Shown here one piece after another: positions 1 to 9,135 of a DNA stretch of 64,000 bases. Position 1 is the first letter of the stretch, and each line of letters starts with the position of its first letter. The translations under genes and the position numbers were made by a program. The notes below the pieces were generated by a model. That model did no database searches, had not been told where the DNA came from, and saw only the letters and a list, made by a program, of their open reading frames with translations. The stretch spans positions 1,240,001 through 1,304,000 of the forward strand of contig NZ_CP096971.1 in NCBI RefSeq assembly GCF_024758705.1. The letters are read 5' to 3'. This DNA comes from Sphingomonas sp. SUN019 (GTDB lineage Bacteria; Pseudomonadota; Alphaproteobacteria; Sphingomonadales; Sphingomonadaceae).

Positions 1-402
1 CAATGCCTTGACGTTCTCCGGGCGTTGCGGCCGCTGACGGGGCAAGGAGATCTCTTGTTCCCGAGCAATCGGCATGTACATCGGCCGATGAGCGAAAATG
101 CGATTGGCTATCTGCTCAATCGCGCCGGCTATCACGGCCATCATGTGCCGCATGGGTTTCGCGCAGCCTTTTCGACCATCATGAATGAGTGGGCCGAGAG
201 GCACGGCAAGGATCATGATAGGCAGGTGATTGACCTCATGCTGGCGCATGTCCCCAAAGAGGAAGTTGAGGGCGCCTACAATCGTGCGGCCTATATGCCA
301 CGGCGGCGCGAGCTGGCGACCATCTGGGCCGACCTGCTGAGTGACGGGCTGCCAGACCCCGTAATTCTTGTCACGCGACCATCAAAGATTGTTGGCGGAT
401 GA
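1..402 (+). CDS. Tyrosine site-specific integrase, C-terminal part (5' end outside window)
   Basis: The reading frame is open from base 1, so this is the 3' end of a gene that starts upstream of the window. About 133 residues are visible and they match the C-terminal catalytic part of P4-type phage or island integrases: an HGFR segment (the H-x-x-R pair of the active site), a LAHV segment (third catalytic His), and a tail with GAYNRAAY followed by RRRELATIWADLL, where the last Tyr is the expected nucleophile. Such enzymes cut and rejoin DNA at att sites, usually in a tRNA 3' end. No tRNA or att repeat is visible in the 86 bases after the stop. The element it served probably lies to the left of the window. 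Confidence 0.85.
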   Translation, partial: QCLDVLRALRPLTGQGDLLFPSNRHVHRPMSENAIGYLLNRAGYHGHHVPHGFRAAFSTIMNEWAERHGKDHDRQVIDLMLAHVPKEEVEGAYNRAAYMPRRRELATIWADLLSDGLPDPVILVTRPSKIVGG

Positions 403-488
403 CCAAGGCCGCGGCGCCGGCGATCACTCGCCGCCTGCCTAACTGCACCAATCCTAGGTTTGCGTAGTGGTGGCTGACAATTACGTCA

Positions 489-3400
489 TCAAGCAACGAG
501 ACTTTCAAGCAGCGTTTGTATGCGATCGATCCGCCCTGCGTCGTCGGTTCTTTCGACGAGCAGAAAGCGACCATTCTTGTCGCTCAATCCGGCACCAGCG
601 AAGTCGCCATCGAAATCACGTCGCGGGGTCAACGCGATGGCCGCAGGGCCGGCATCAATCCGTTCGACCCGCATCGTCCGCGCCGCATGACGAACGCGCG
701 CTCGGGCAAGCAACGTCTCGGATTCGGGCGGCAGAGGACCAAAGCGGTCGAGCAGTTCTTCCTCGAATGCCTCCAACCCTGCATCGTCCTCGATCCGCGA
801 CAGCCGGATGTAGAGCGTCAGCCGCACGTCGGCCTCGGGAATCCAGCTTGCCGGGAGGCTGCCAGCGGACCCCAGATTCAACTCGGGCGACCAGCGTTCG
901 ATCGTCTCGCCCCGCGCCCGTTGCAAGGCGGAACCGAGTAGATGCTGGTACAGGTCGAGACCGATCAGCTTGATGTGTCCAGCCTGATTCTCGCCCAAGA
1001 GATCCCCCGCGCCGCGCATATCGAGATCCTGCGCGCTGATGTCGAACCCTGCGCCCAGCCGGTCGAAAGTAGCGAGTGTGCGAAGCCGTTTCTTGGTCCG
1101 TTCGCCGATCGCGTTGTCCGATTCGGTCAGCATGATTACTTGTCCACGGCGACCGCCCCGACCGACGCGGCCGCGAAGCTGGTGCAATTGCGCCAAGCCG
1201 AAACAGTCGGCCCGCCATACGATCATCGTGTTCGCGCGTGGCACGTCCAACCCGGCCTCGATAATGTTCGTCGCCAGCAGTACGTCGCCATTGCCGTCCG
1301 CGAACCCGACCATCGCGTCGTCGATTTCGGCGGGTGGCATCTTGCCGTGCGCCTGGATCACCGACAGCTCGGGCAGCAGGTCGTGCAACGACTGCGCTAG
1401 CCCGGCCATGTCTTCGATCCGCGGCACGACGACGAAGCTTTGCCCGCCGCGCCCCTTCTCGCGAATCAGCGCAGTACGAAAACGGACCTTGTCGAAATGA
1501 TCGAGGCTGGTGCGGATCGGCTGACGCCGCGCCGGGGGTGTGGCGATGATCGACATCTGTTGCAAGCCGATCAGCGCCATCTGCAGCGTGCGCGGAATCG
1601 GTGTGGCGCTAAGGGTTAGGAGGTGCGTCTCGCCCGATCCGCGCAGCCGTGCCTTGTCGGCGGCACCGAAACGCTGTTCCTCATCCACCACGACCAATCC
1701 CAGCTTTGCGAAACTGACGCCCTTCGCCATTACCGCGCCCGTGCCGACGACGATCTGGATCGATCCGTCGGCGAGGCCCGCCTTGACCGCTTTCTTCTCC
1801 GTGGCGCTCGACACGCGCGATAGGCCGCCGATCGCGATGCCGGACGCGGCGAAGCGCCGCCGGAAACTCTCAAGATGTTGGCGGACGAGAACCGTCGTCG
1901 GCGCGGCGATGACGACCTGATAACCGGCAAGCGCGGCCAGTGCAGCAGCCCGCAATGCGACCTCGGTTTTGCCGTATCCGACATCGCCAATGATCAAGCG
2001 ATCCATCGGTTTACCGCTGCTTAGATCGTCGCGGACGGCAGCGATCGCCTTCGTCTGGTCGCCGCTTTCGTTGAACGGAAAGCCGCCTGCGAAGCGTTCA
2101 TATGCTGCGGCGTCGGGAACCATGACGGGGGCAGTGAGCGCAGCGCGCGCCTCCGCCAGCGCGGCGAGACCCTTGGCGCTTTCGGCGATCGCGATATCTA
2201 TCGCGCCACGCCGCTTCAGCCAGGATGAGCCGTCGAGCTTGTCGAGCGTCACCGCGTCCGCATCCGCGCCGTAGCGCCAGATGCGGTCGGCATCGTCGAT
2301 CGCCACCAGCCGCCGCCCGCCGCCTGCGTATTCTAGCGCGATCATCTCGGTCGGCGCGCCGTCCGCTCCGGGCGCGGCTTCCAGACCGTGGACCAGTGCT
2401 ACGCCGTGATCTTCGTGAACGACGACATCGCCGACGCGGATTTCAGCGCCGGTACGGGCCCAGGGCAATGCCGCCGGCGACGTCTCGCCCCCGATCAGCG
2501 CGCGGCTACCCATCACGTCGGCGGCGGTGATCAACACGCGTTGGGCATCGACGAATCCAGCGTCGACGGGCAGTTCGATGCAAGCCGCGTCGCCCGGAGC
2601 GAGCGTCTCGATCGCGGCCCAGCCCGTGACGTCCGGCATGTCCAGCGCCAGGCGCTTGGCAAGTTTCGGGCGCAGGAAGCGGATGTCGCGGCGATTGCCC
2701 GCAAGCATCAAGACGCGTCCGTCGGCCAGCAACGGCTTTGCAAAGCGCGCCAGTGCCGCGAGCGGCGACCGCGCCTCGGCAAATCGCGGAACGGTCGCAC
2801 CCTCGGCGTCGAAAGCAATCGAGTGCCAGTCCTTGCAGGCGGCGGCCCAACGATCATCGTCGATCGCATCGATCCGCGCGTCTGCGCTGCGCGCTGCGTC
2901 CTTCGCCAGCGCAACGAACCGCTGACGGCGCTTGTCCGCCTGGTCAGACAGGCCGAGCACGCCGGGCAAAAGGTGATCAAGAATGGAGACGGCGTCTTCG
3001 AGCGGCGGTTCCGCGGCGCGGCCGATCTCGACCTCTTCCAACTCATCAACGGTACGCTGCGTAGTCGGATCGTAGGAGCGGATCGCGATGACGTGATTGT
3101 CGGCGATGTCGATGCGCGCGGGAAGTGCCGCGTCAGCGGGAAAAATATCGATCACGTCGCCGCGGATCGCCATCTCGCCCGGTTCGTCGACGCGGTCGTC
3201 GGCGAAATATCCCAGCGCGTCGATCGTCGCGGCAAGTTGTTCGCCGTCGATCAAATCGCCAACGCTCAGGACCGGCGGCGCGGTATCGAACGCTTCTGGC
3301 CTAGGATACCGGTGCGCGGCGGCTTCCCCGCTCATGATACACGCGATACGCGCGCGGCTCTTGTTCTGCTGAACCAGTCGCAACGCGCGCAGCGTTGCGA

Positions 3401-3608
3401 CACGATGGCCGGCATTGGCAGGGGAAGCGGGCGCGACGTCCCCAGGCAGTGCATCGCTGGACCCGACGTGATAGACAAGACCGCCCGGAACGAGCGCCTG
3501 AACAGCCGCAGAGAGAGCCTCGGCCACTTGCTGATCGTCAGCCAAGTAGACGATATCATCGGTCTTCAGGGTATCGGCGATGCGCGTGGCGATGAAAGCG
3601 ATGTTCAT
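489..3608 (-). CDS. mfd: Mfd-family transcription-repair coupling translocase, short form
   Basis: The protein has 1039 residues, about 100 shorter than typical Mfd. Visible parts in order: a UvrB-like N-terminal region (GDVIDIFP near residue 150), the RNA-polymerase-interacting domain (VGDVVVHEDHG near 392), a Walker A motif GDVGYGKTE near 541, a DEEQRFG box and LSATPIPRT motif in the translocase domain, and the C-terminal TRCF domain. Mfd removes stalled RNA polymerase at DNA lesions and recruits UvrA. The N-terminal segment is compressed compared with the usual UvrB homology region, so this may be a divergent second Mfd rather than the canonical copy. Its ATG shares an ATGA with the stop of the upstream PRC-barrel gene, which points to translational coupling. 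Confidence 0.85.
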   Translation of the reverse strand: MNIAFIATRIADTLKTDDIVYLADDQQVAEALSAAVQALVPGGLVYHVGSSDALPGDVAPASPANAGHRVATLRALRLVQQNKSRARIACIMSGEAAAHRYPRPEAFDTAPPVLSVGDLIDGEQLAATIDALGYFADDRVDEPGEMAIRGDVIDIFPADAALPARIDIADNHVIAIRSYDPTTQRTVDELEEVEIGRAAEPPLEDAVSILDHLLPGVLGLSDQADKRRQRFVALAKDAARSADARIDAIDDDRWAAACKDWHSIAFDAEGATVPRFAEARSPLAALARFAKPLLADGRVLMLAGNRRDIRFLRPKLAKRLALDMPDVTGWAAIETLAPGDAACIELPVDAGFVDAQRVLITAADVMGSRALIGGETSPAALPWARTGAEIRVGDVVVHEDHGVALVHGLEAAPGADGAPTEMIALEYAGGGRRLVAIDDADRIWRYGADADAVTLDKLDGSSWLKRRGAIDIAIAESAKGLAALAEARAALTAPVMVPDAAAYERFAGGFPFNESGDQTKAIAAVRDDLSSGKPMDRLIIGDVGYGKTEVALRAAALAALAGYQVVIAAPTTVLVRQHLESFRRRFAASGIAIGGLSRVSSATEKKAVKAGLADGSIQIVVGTGAVMAKGVSFAKLGLVVVDEEQRFGAADKARLRGSGETHLLTLSATPIPRTLQMALIGLQQMSIIATPPARRQPIRTSLDHFDKVRFRTALIREKGRGGQSFVVVPRIEDMAGLAQSLHDLLPELSVIQAHGKMPPAEIDDAMVGFADGNGDVLLATNIIEAGLDVPRANTMIVWRADCFGLAQLHQLRGRVGRGGRRGQVIMLTESDNAIGERTKKRLRTLATFDRLGAGFDISAQDLDMRGAGDLLGENQAGHIKLIGLDLYQHLLGSALQRARGETIERWSPELNLGSAGSLPASWIPEADVRLTLYIRLSRIEDDAGLEAFEEELLDRFGPLPPESETLLARARVRHAARTMRVERIDAGPAAIALTPRRDFDGDFAGAGLSDKNGRFLLVERTDDAGRIDRIQTLLESLVA

Positions 3609-4174
3609 GCCGCCGCCGGCCAGTCGCCCGTCTCCAGCGGCAGCAGCGCGTCAAACGCGGCGCGCGACATCTCAAGTACGAGCTTGTCGCAGCCGAACGT
3701 GAGGCAATCGCGCGGGACCGACCGCAACTGTTCATCGATCCCGCCGATCTTGCCGGTTGCGACGACGATATAGCTGACGGTGCCGGACTCGCATTCGATC
3801 AACGCCTCGACTGCCTTGCCGACAGGACTCTCGTTCGTGTCGACGACCGCCATGCCGGCGATGCCGGTTGCGGTAAACAGGGTCGGCGCGGAGGACTTGC
3901 GACTGGCCGCCTTGGCTGATTGGCCCCCATCCTCATACCCGCGCTGTCGTCCTAGCCAGCGCCAGATGCCGACCAGATTGACCAGGGTAAGAAAGACATT
4001 TGTAGCCAGCAGGTTCGTTTGTCCTGACGTCAGCCCGACCGTCGCCCAGCAGATCGAGCCGATCGTGAACACGACGAAGCCCCAACCGGTCACACGCGCG
4101 CCCAGATTGGCGGCGGTCATCATCGCGGCGATCATGGTCGCGATTGGCGCAATCCATCCGGCGAAATCGTTCAG
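3605..4174 (-). CDS. Membrane-anchored PRC-barrel domain protein
   Basis: The N-terminal half has three or four hydrophobic segments (around IAPIATMIAAMM, GWGFVVFTIGSICWA and NVFLTLVNLVGIWRW), and the C-terminal half is a PRC-barrel-like beta domain (VVDTNESPVGKAVEALIE...). PRC barrels are protein or RNA interaction modules; the exact role here is unknown. The start is unclear: the region before LNDFAGW has no membrane character, and the only Shine-Dalgarno-like GAGAGGA lies just before an ACG-CTG pair, so the coordinates use CTG at 4174; the nearest ATG is 4135 and would cut the first helix. The stop overlaps the mfd start by four bases. Confidence 0.65.
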   Translation of the reverse strand: MNDFAGWIAPIATMIAAMMTAANLGARVTGWGFVVFTIGSICWATVGLTSGQTNLLATNVFLTLVNLVGIWRWLGRQRGYEDGGQSAKAASRKSSAPTLFTATGIAGMAVVDTNESPVGKAVEALIECESGTVSYIVVATGKIGGIDEQLRSVPRDCLTFGCDKLVLEMSRAAFDALLPLETGDWPAAA

Positions 4175-4363
4175 CGTGCTATCCTCTCGACCATTCCGGT
4201 GCGCCGCGGATCGCGGCCTGTCATCTGGATCGGGCGAACGCGCATGAACCTTGGGCGTTGCGGTCGGATCATGAAATTTGCCGCAGGTTAGGAGGAATTC
4301 ACGCTTCGACTTGAACCTCGCGGGCTGAATGACGTTCTTCGTGCGCAATCAAAGGATAGCCCA

Positions 4364-4585
4364 ATGTCGCATACACCCCCGGTCCCTATCGGCAATCAAT
4401 CTCCATATCCGTTGCAGGAGCCGCCACATATCAAGCGCAACACGGAAGTGCCGAATGAGATTGGGCAAGCCAAACGATCGCGCTGGTCGTTTCTGCCCAT
4501 TCTGACCGCTTCGATTAGCGCCGCCGCAGCCATCAGCGCCGTGGCGATATTGTTGGCACCGGATCGCTTGTTTCAAAAGTCGTAG
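4364..4585 (+). CDS. Small single-pass membrane protein, unknown function
   Basis: This 73-residue protein has a proline-rich N-terminus and one hydrophobic helix near the C-terminus (FLPILTASISAAAAISAVAILL). An AAAGGA ribosome binding site stands about eight bases before the ATG. It is divergent from the PRC-barrel/mfd pair. No family was recognised. Confidence 0.5.
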   Translation: MSHTPPVPIGNQSPYPLQEPPHIKRNTEVPNEIGQAKRSRWSFLPILTASISAAAAISAVAILLAPDRLFQKS

Positions 4586-4968
4586 GGGTCGCCCCCCGGA
4601 CTGAAGCAGCTCTTTTGAAATTTGGAAGAGCCGAAAATATCTGGTTTAGCTAGGATGATAAATTAACCTGCCCGAACCTGTATTATGGCGTGAAGACGTT
4701 TCAGAACTTGGGTGAACTAAACTGGTCCGATCGTAATTCGACTGGCTAAGATATGCAGCAATCGACGTATCGTGCATATTCAGGGGAAAGTGACGGCATT
4801 TGTTTTAGATCAGCCGCATAATTCCCGTCACCGCATCCCGTCAGTGATCAGATTTTGAGCTTTTTCAATAGCTTAATATCTGTCGCGTCGCGTGATACTT
4901 CATCCGGGTTTGTCCGCATATCGGTTTTGACGGTAAGAGAATTCGCTTGTCGCGCGCGCATTCCATTC

Positions 4969-5700
4969 TCAGCCAGCCGCCCACGGTCCTTCTTCCAAAT
5001 ACAGATAGTCCGGATCGAACTCGCCCAATCGCACCAGCGCTGTACGGTCGATGATCTGCACCTTGCCACGCGCCACGTCCGCCAGCCCGTCCTCGCGCAG
5101 CTTGCGCAGCGTCCGGTTGACGTGAACACTGGTCAGGCCGCACGCCTCGCCGATGTCCTGCTGCGTCAGCGGCAGCGCGAAAACGCCGTCATGCGCTCGG
5201 CCGGTCGCCGCCATCCGGTCATGCGTCTCGCACAGGAAGTGCGCGATCCGGCCCCCGGCGTCGAGACGTCCGAGCCGGAAAATCCACTCGCGATGCAGCG
5301 CCGCATCCAGCAGCGTCGAAAACCACAGCATCCGCGCAAGATTGGGATAATCGCGCACGATCGCATCGAGCCGCTCATGCGGAACGCACGCGATGCGCGA
5401 TTCGCTCAGCGTCGCGACGTCGTGGTCCAGCCGTTGCAGCGGATAGCCGTGCAGGTCGACGAAATCGCCCGGCACCTGATACGCCACCAGTTGCCGGTAT
5501 CCATCGCGCGCGTCCATGTACCGGCACATCGTCCCCGACAGCAGCAACGTGCTGTAGTGGACCCGGTCGCCACGCCGGATGACGATCTTCCGCGCAGGAA
5601 CGGTCTTCACGTCCTCGACCGCGGCCTCAAGCACCGCTTTCTCTTCCGTACTTATCGCCGATCGGCCGCGGCCGCGCAGGAAATCAGTGGTCAGCGTCAT
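4969..5700 (-). CDS. Crp/Fnr family transcriptional regulator
   Basis: A cyclic-nucleotide-binding-like beta barrel fills the first half (RRGDRVHYSTLLLSGTMCRYM through QVPGDFVDL), followed by a long dimer helix and a Crp-type helix-turn-helix (LTQQDIGEACGLTSVHVNRTL). There is no Fnr-type Cys cluster at the N-terminus, so it is not an Fe-S oxygen sensor; the ligand is unknown. The start at 5700 was chosen because AGGGG stands seven bases before that ATG; the frame is open further upstream but has no domain there. It is divergently oriented from the DksA-like gene, with about 160 bases of shared control region between them. Confidence 0.85.
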   Translation of the reverse strand: MTLTTDFLRGRGRSAISTEEKAVLEAAVEDVKTVPARKIVIRRGDRVHYSTLLLSGTMCRYMDARDGYRQLVAYQVPGDFVDLHGYPLQRLDHDVATLSESRIACVPHERLDAIVRDYPNLARMLWFSTLLDAALHREWIFRLGRLDAGGRIAHFLCETHDRMAATGRAHDGVFALPLTQQDIGEACGLTSVHVNRTLRKLREDGLADVARGKVQIIDRTALVRLGEFDPDYLYLEEGPWAAG

Positions 5701-5858
5701 TTGTTCACCCCTTGTACGCTTTCTACGCGGCGACATCCTCGTCGGACAAGGCTGCATCGCCTTAGAAGCCGACGCGCGATCGGGAGTATGCAGATCGACT
5801 GGAAAGCGGGCCACGCATTGCCCATATTGATGGTCAAGTTGCACAGGTGGAGACGACG

Positions 5859-6119
5859 ATGGCCGGCGGCTGGACGCGAGACGGTGCGGTGCAGGATCAA
5901 ATCGACGACACCGTTATGGACGCGGTGTCGGCGGCCCGTTCCCGGATGCCGACGGGCGAAAGCGAGCCGCAGTGCGCGGTTTGCGGCGACGATATTCCGG
6001 AGGGAAGGAGGCAGGCGGTCCCGGGCGTACGAACGTGCGTTTCCTGCCAGAGTGGACGCGATCGTCCCGCGAGCGAACTATTCAACCGGCGCGGCAGCAA
6101 GGACAGCCAACTGCGCTGA
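5859..6119 (+). CDS. DksA/TraR-family C4 zinc finger protein
   Basis: The 86-residue protein carries CAVCGDDIPEGRRQAVPG followed by CVSCQ, the four-Cys zinc finger of the TraR/DksA family. The long coiled-coil of DksA is missing, so it resembles short family members such as TraR or YbiI, which can bind in the secondary channel of RNA polymerase. The ATG at 5859 is preferred over the GTG at 5847 because GGTGGA sits seven bases before it. It is divergent from the Crp/Fnr regulator. Confidence 0.75.
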   Translation: MAGGWTRDGAVQDQIDDTVMDAVSAARSRMPTGESEPQCAVCGDDIPEGRRQAVPGVRTCVSCQSGRDRPASELFNRRGSKDSQLR

Positions 6120-6202
6120 GCGAGTTCGCAGCCGTGCGATCTTTCATGTCGCGGGAACGATCGTCCCTCTTCGCCTCTTGATGCGATGACATTGGAAGGG
6201 TC

Positions 6203-6556
6203 ATGATGGACGACGACCGCGTTTGGGAATTTGAAGAGGGCCTGTGGACAGGCACGGCCGAGCATTACCAAGGTCTGATTGACGAAAACTGCCTCATTGT
6301 TCTGCCGATCCCGTCTCTTGTGTTCAGCGGCGAGCAGGCGATCACTGCGGTCGCATCTACGCCTCGTTGGACCAAGGTGGTGTTGACTGGACAGCGAACA
6401 GCTCGGCCAGACGAAGGGTTGATCGTCGTCGCCTATCATATTGCGGCGAGCCGCGATGACGAGCGATATGTCGCTCGTCGAACCTCGACGTATCGTCGTC
6501 GCGCGCACGACGACTGGCAGGGGGTCCAGCATCAGCAGACGCCGCTGGCGGCATGA
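6203..6556 (+). CDS. Small NTF2/SnoaL-like (DUF4440-type) protein
   Basis: This 117-residue protein has the layout of a single NTF2-like cone fold: an N-terminal helix with FEEGLWTGTAEHY, a strand pair LIVLPIPSLVFSGEQAI, and a C-terminal sheet with the VAYHIAASRDD and ARRTSTYRR strands. Many such proteins have no assigned substrate. GGAAGG precedes the ATG at 6203; a second ATG follows at 6206. The stop overlaps the next possible start (ATGA at 6553), suggesting co-transcription. Confidence 0.65.
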   Translation: MMDDDRVWEFEEGLWTGTAEHYQGLIDENCLIVLPIPSLVFSGEQAITAVASTPRWTKVVLTGQRTARPDEGLIVVAYHIAASRDDERYVARRTSTYRRRAHDDWQGVQHQQTPLAA

Positions 6557-7050
6557 CCGGCCGTCTTTGGCGACAACGACCAATCCCGCACATCGACGGT
6601 GGCTTAAGGATGCCACCAATTGCGAAGTGGCTAGGATATGCCGGGCTGCTGCCGCAGCTATGGGCGCTGACGGTGCTTCTTGTCGGGAATCCCGAAAGCC
6701 GCTTTACCGCGCTGGCGCTCGGCTATGCCTACGCAGCGCTGATCCTGAGCTTCCTCGGCGGCATGTGGTGGGGTCTGGCGGCGCAGGCGCGGGCCGTGAT
6801 CCCCGCTTGGGTCTGGGGCGCCGCGATCGCGCCTTCGCTGATTGCGCTAGCGTCAACGCTGCCCTGGGCGGTCGGCGCTAGATGGCCCGGGCCTTCGCTC
6901 GCCTTACTGGGCGGCTCGTTGCTGGCCTCGCTCGCGGTTGACTACAGTCTTGCCGCCGCAGGATTATGTCCAAACTGGTGGCTGAAATTAAGGGTTCCGC
7001 TTTCGGTCGGACTCGGCGGACTCACACTCTGGATCGGCTATTTCGCTTAG
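6553..7050 (+). CDS. DUF3429-type integral membrane protein
   Basis: The protein has five hydrophobic segments and the conserved small-residue pattern GYAYAALILSFLGGMWWG of the DUF3429 family, whose function is unknown. It may begin at the ATG overlapping the upstream stop (6553) or at 6610 (MPPIAKWLGYAG), which lies closer to where family members usually start. It probably forms a two-gene unit with the NTF2-like gene. Confidence 0.7.
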   Translation: MTGRLWRQRPIPHIDGGLRMPPIAKWLGYAGLLPQLWALTVLLVGNPESRFTALALGYAYAALILSFLGGMWWGLAAQARAVIPAWVWGAAIAPSLIALASTLPWAVGARWPGPSLALLGGSLLASLAVDYSLAAAGLCPNWWLKLRVPLSVGLGGLTLWIGYFA

Positions 7051-7095
7051 AGGTCGTCCCTCAGGACTCAGCATTACAAGGAAGGACCTAGCGTT

Positions 7096-8100
7096 TTGAT
7101 CAAGTTGAAGCCGATCGCCGATCAGGTGATCGTCATAACCGGCGCGTCGAGCGGTATCGGTCGGGAGACCGCGCTGCTGGCCGCGTCGCGTGGCGCCAGC
7201 GTCGTCCTCGCCGCACGTGGGGAGCGAGTGCTGAACGCGCTCGCCGAAGCGATCGAGCATGACGGTGGTCAAGCGCTGGCGGTCGTGTGCGATGTGTCCG
7301 ACGCCGCGGCGGTCAACGCGCTTGCCGAGCGGGCGATCGGTGCGTTCGGGCGGATCGATTGCTGGATCAACAACGCGGGCGTGGCGATCGCATCGCCACT
7401 TGAAACGCTGCCCGAGGCCGATGCGCGACGATTGTTCGACGTCAACTTCTGGGGCGTGGTCCATGGCAGCCTGGCGGCGCTCCCGTATCTCGAGCGGCAG
7501 GGCGGGACATTGATCAATCTGGGTAGCTTCACGTCCGACGTGTCTGCGCCATTCATGGGAATGTATTCGGCGTCGAAGCAGGCGATCAAGGGCTATACCG
7601 ATGCGTTACGGATCGAAGTTATGATGGATCGGCGACCGGTTTCGGTGACGTTGATCAAGCCTGCTCCGATCGCGACCCCGGTGTTGCAGCATCAACGCAA
7701 CCTACTCGACCGGCAGGCGACGATGCCGCCGCCCTTCTACCGTCCGAGCGATGTCGCGGAGACAATCCTGTACGCCGCTGAACATCAAGTCCGCGACCTG
7801 TTCGTCGGCGGTTCGGCGCGCTTCGGCAGCGTCTTCGCGCAAATCCTGCCAGGTGTAACCGATCTCGGCGCGGCGCTGCTGGGACGGCAACTGTTTAAGA
7901 CCGCGAATCCGCCGACCCGGCGCCCTGACAACCTGCACGTACCCAGCACGCCGGCGTTGGTGGAAGGTGACACCCACGGCCATGTCGCGCGGCGCAGTCT
8001 GTACACGTCGATGCGTGTTCGACCGAAGCGCACCGCCGCCGTAAGCCTCGCCTTCCTGGCAGTACTAGGCAGTTACCGACTGCTGCGCGCAGCGCGTTGA
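7096..8100 (+). CDS. Short-chain dehydrogenase/reductase with C-terminal extension
   Basis: The first 230 residues form a classical SDR: TGASSGIG (residues 15-22) for the cofactor, NNAG, an active-site Ser in NLGSFTS and a YSASK motif. The remaining ~100 residues are an extension ending in a hydrophobic segment, as in several sphingomonad and actinobacterial SDRs annotated with the stress regulon. The substrate is not predictable. The start is TTG with GGAAGGA upstream. Confidence 0.85.
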   Translation: MIKLKPIADQVIVITGASSGIGRETALLAASRGASVVLAARGERVLNALAEAIEHDGGQALAVVCDVSDAAAVNALAERAIGAFGRIDCWINNAGVAIASPLETLPEADARRLFDVNFWGVVHGSLAALPYLERQGGTLINLGSFTSDVSAPFMGMYSASKQAIKGYTDALRIEVMMDRRPVSVTLIKPAPIATPVLQHQRNLLDRQATMPPPFYRPSDVAETILYAAEHQVRDLFVGGSARFGSVFAQILPGVTDLGAALLGRQLFKTANPPTRRPDNLHVPSTPALVEGDTHGHVARRSLYTSMRVRPKRTAAVSLAFLAVLGSYRLLRAAR

Positions 8101-8155
8101 GTTATCGCAGCGGTCCTAACGGTTAGCGAAACATCGCGGCTCGGCCGCTTCAGTT

Positions 8156-8473
8156 TTACACCTGATCGGTCTCGACGACGCCCTCGGCGTCGAACTCGCC
8201 GAATGCCGAGCGGACCTTTTCCGCAGCGTCTTCGTCGACCACCTCGGCGGTAACAACGATCGCGCCTCGCAACGCGGCGTCGTCGCGCCCACCGTCGCCA
8301 AGCCGATCGGCCGAATTGTCCGAACCCGCCTGATCTTCGCCTGCGCTATTTTCTTCACCCTCGGTCGATAAGGAAATTGCCGCGCGATCGAGATCGAACT
8401 CTTGGACGAGCCGTTCCACGGCCATTTCGGCTTCGCGGCGGGTACCGAAGGTCGCGGTCAGCATGATGCCCAT
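8156..8473 (-). CDS. Acidic small protein with two-strand repeat, unknown
   Basis: The 105-residue protein starts MLTATFGTRREAEMAVERL and ends GAIVVTAEVVDEDAAEKVRSAF, two similar beta-alpha halves separated by an acidic linker (GEENSAGEDQAGSDNSAD). This resembles small stress proteins whose halves fold as a ferredoxin-like sheet. AAAGGAG precedes the ATG. It lies downstream of the DUF892 gene on the same strand, separated by a strong hairpin at 8496-8520. Confidence 0.6.
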   Translation of the reverse strand: MGIMLTATFGTRREAEMAVERLVQEFDLDRAAISLSTEGEENSAGEDQAGSDNSADRLGDGGRDDAALRGAIVVTAEVVDEDAAEKVRSAFGEFDAEGVVETDQV

Positions 8474-8495
8474 GATAATCTCCTTTTGGTCGTCA

Positions 8496-8520
8496 TCCGC
8501 CCCGGCCCGTCCGGGGCGGA
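8496..8520 (-). terminator. Hairpin between DUF892 gene and downstream small gene
   Basis: A perfect 10-bp inverted repeat (TCCGCCCCGG and CCGGGGCGGA) with a five-base loop lies between two minus-strand genes. There is no T-run after it, so it may act as a partial terminator or as an mRNA stabiliser for the upstream transcript. Confidence 0.5.
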
Positions 8521-8530
8521 CGGTAATGTA

Positions 8531-9034
8531 TCAGGCGTCCTCGGCCTGCAGATTGACGCTGCTTTCGGCCAGCTTCGTCATATATTCGTCACCGCCGTAA
8601 ATCTCCTTGGTGGCGTCGCGCAGCTTCCTGGCGTCATCCTTCAGGCCCAGCGCCTTGGCGTAGGCGGCCGCGGTGCCGAACCCGGCGATGCCGTAGTGCG
8701 TCATGCGCTGATATTGCGCGATGATGATCACATCGAGCACGGGGCCCTTTTTCGGACCCTCCTCAATCACATGCTTGGTCGCCTCGGTGACCAGTCCCTC
8801 CATGCCCTTGCAATGCTCCTTCGAGACCTTTTCGTCCTGCCCGGCGATCAATTCCTTCAGCACCGCGGTATGTGCGGTGATGCCCGCGTGCGACCTGGTC
8901 AGCATGTCCTTCAGCGACGCATCGCTCGCCTTGGTGGTGATCTTCTTAAGCACCTTCAGCATCTGATCGTTGGCGGACCACAAATCCTTCAATTCATCGA
9001 CGTAGACGTCGCTCAGGTCTTCGGGGGTCGACAT
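8531..9034 (-). CDS. DUF892 (YciF-type) ferritin-like protein
   Basis: The 167-residue helical protein has the DUF892 pattern: LSDVYVDELKDLWSANDQM, a Glu-rich second helix and QYQRMTHYGIAGFGTAAAYA near residue 110. These proteins form a ferritin-like four-helix bundle and are induced by osmotic or general stress; the substrate is uncertain. The start at 9034 has AGGAG in front; the longer open frame is not supported. A GGAAC-N17-CGCT arrangement upstream resembles a general-stress sigma factor promoter. Confidence 0.85.
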   Translation of the reverse strand: MSTPEDLSDVYVDELKDLWSANDQMLKVLKKITTKASDASLKDMLTRSHAGITAHTAVLKELIAGQDEKVSKEHCKGMEGLVTEATKHVIEEGPKKGPVLDVIIIAQYQRMTHYGIAGFGTAAAYAKALGLKDDARKLRDATKEIYGGDEYMTKLAESSVNLQAEDA

Positions 9035-9135
9035 GTAGAGGCTCCTGTCGCCGGGCGGAACGCACGGCCTTAACCGGTCAGCGCTTCTGCGAGCCGGTCG
9101 GTTCCGCACGATGATCTCGATCAGTGCCTATTGCG

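Noticed and set aside
2388..3773. 461-residue plus-strand open frame opposite mfd
   Set aside because: High GC leaves the reverse strand open; the translation has no domain pattern, while mfd motifs on the other strand are clear.
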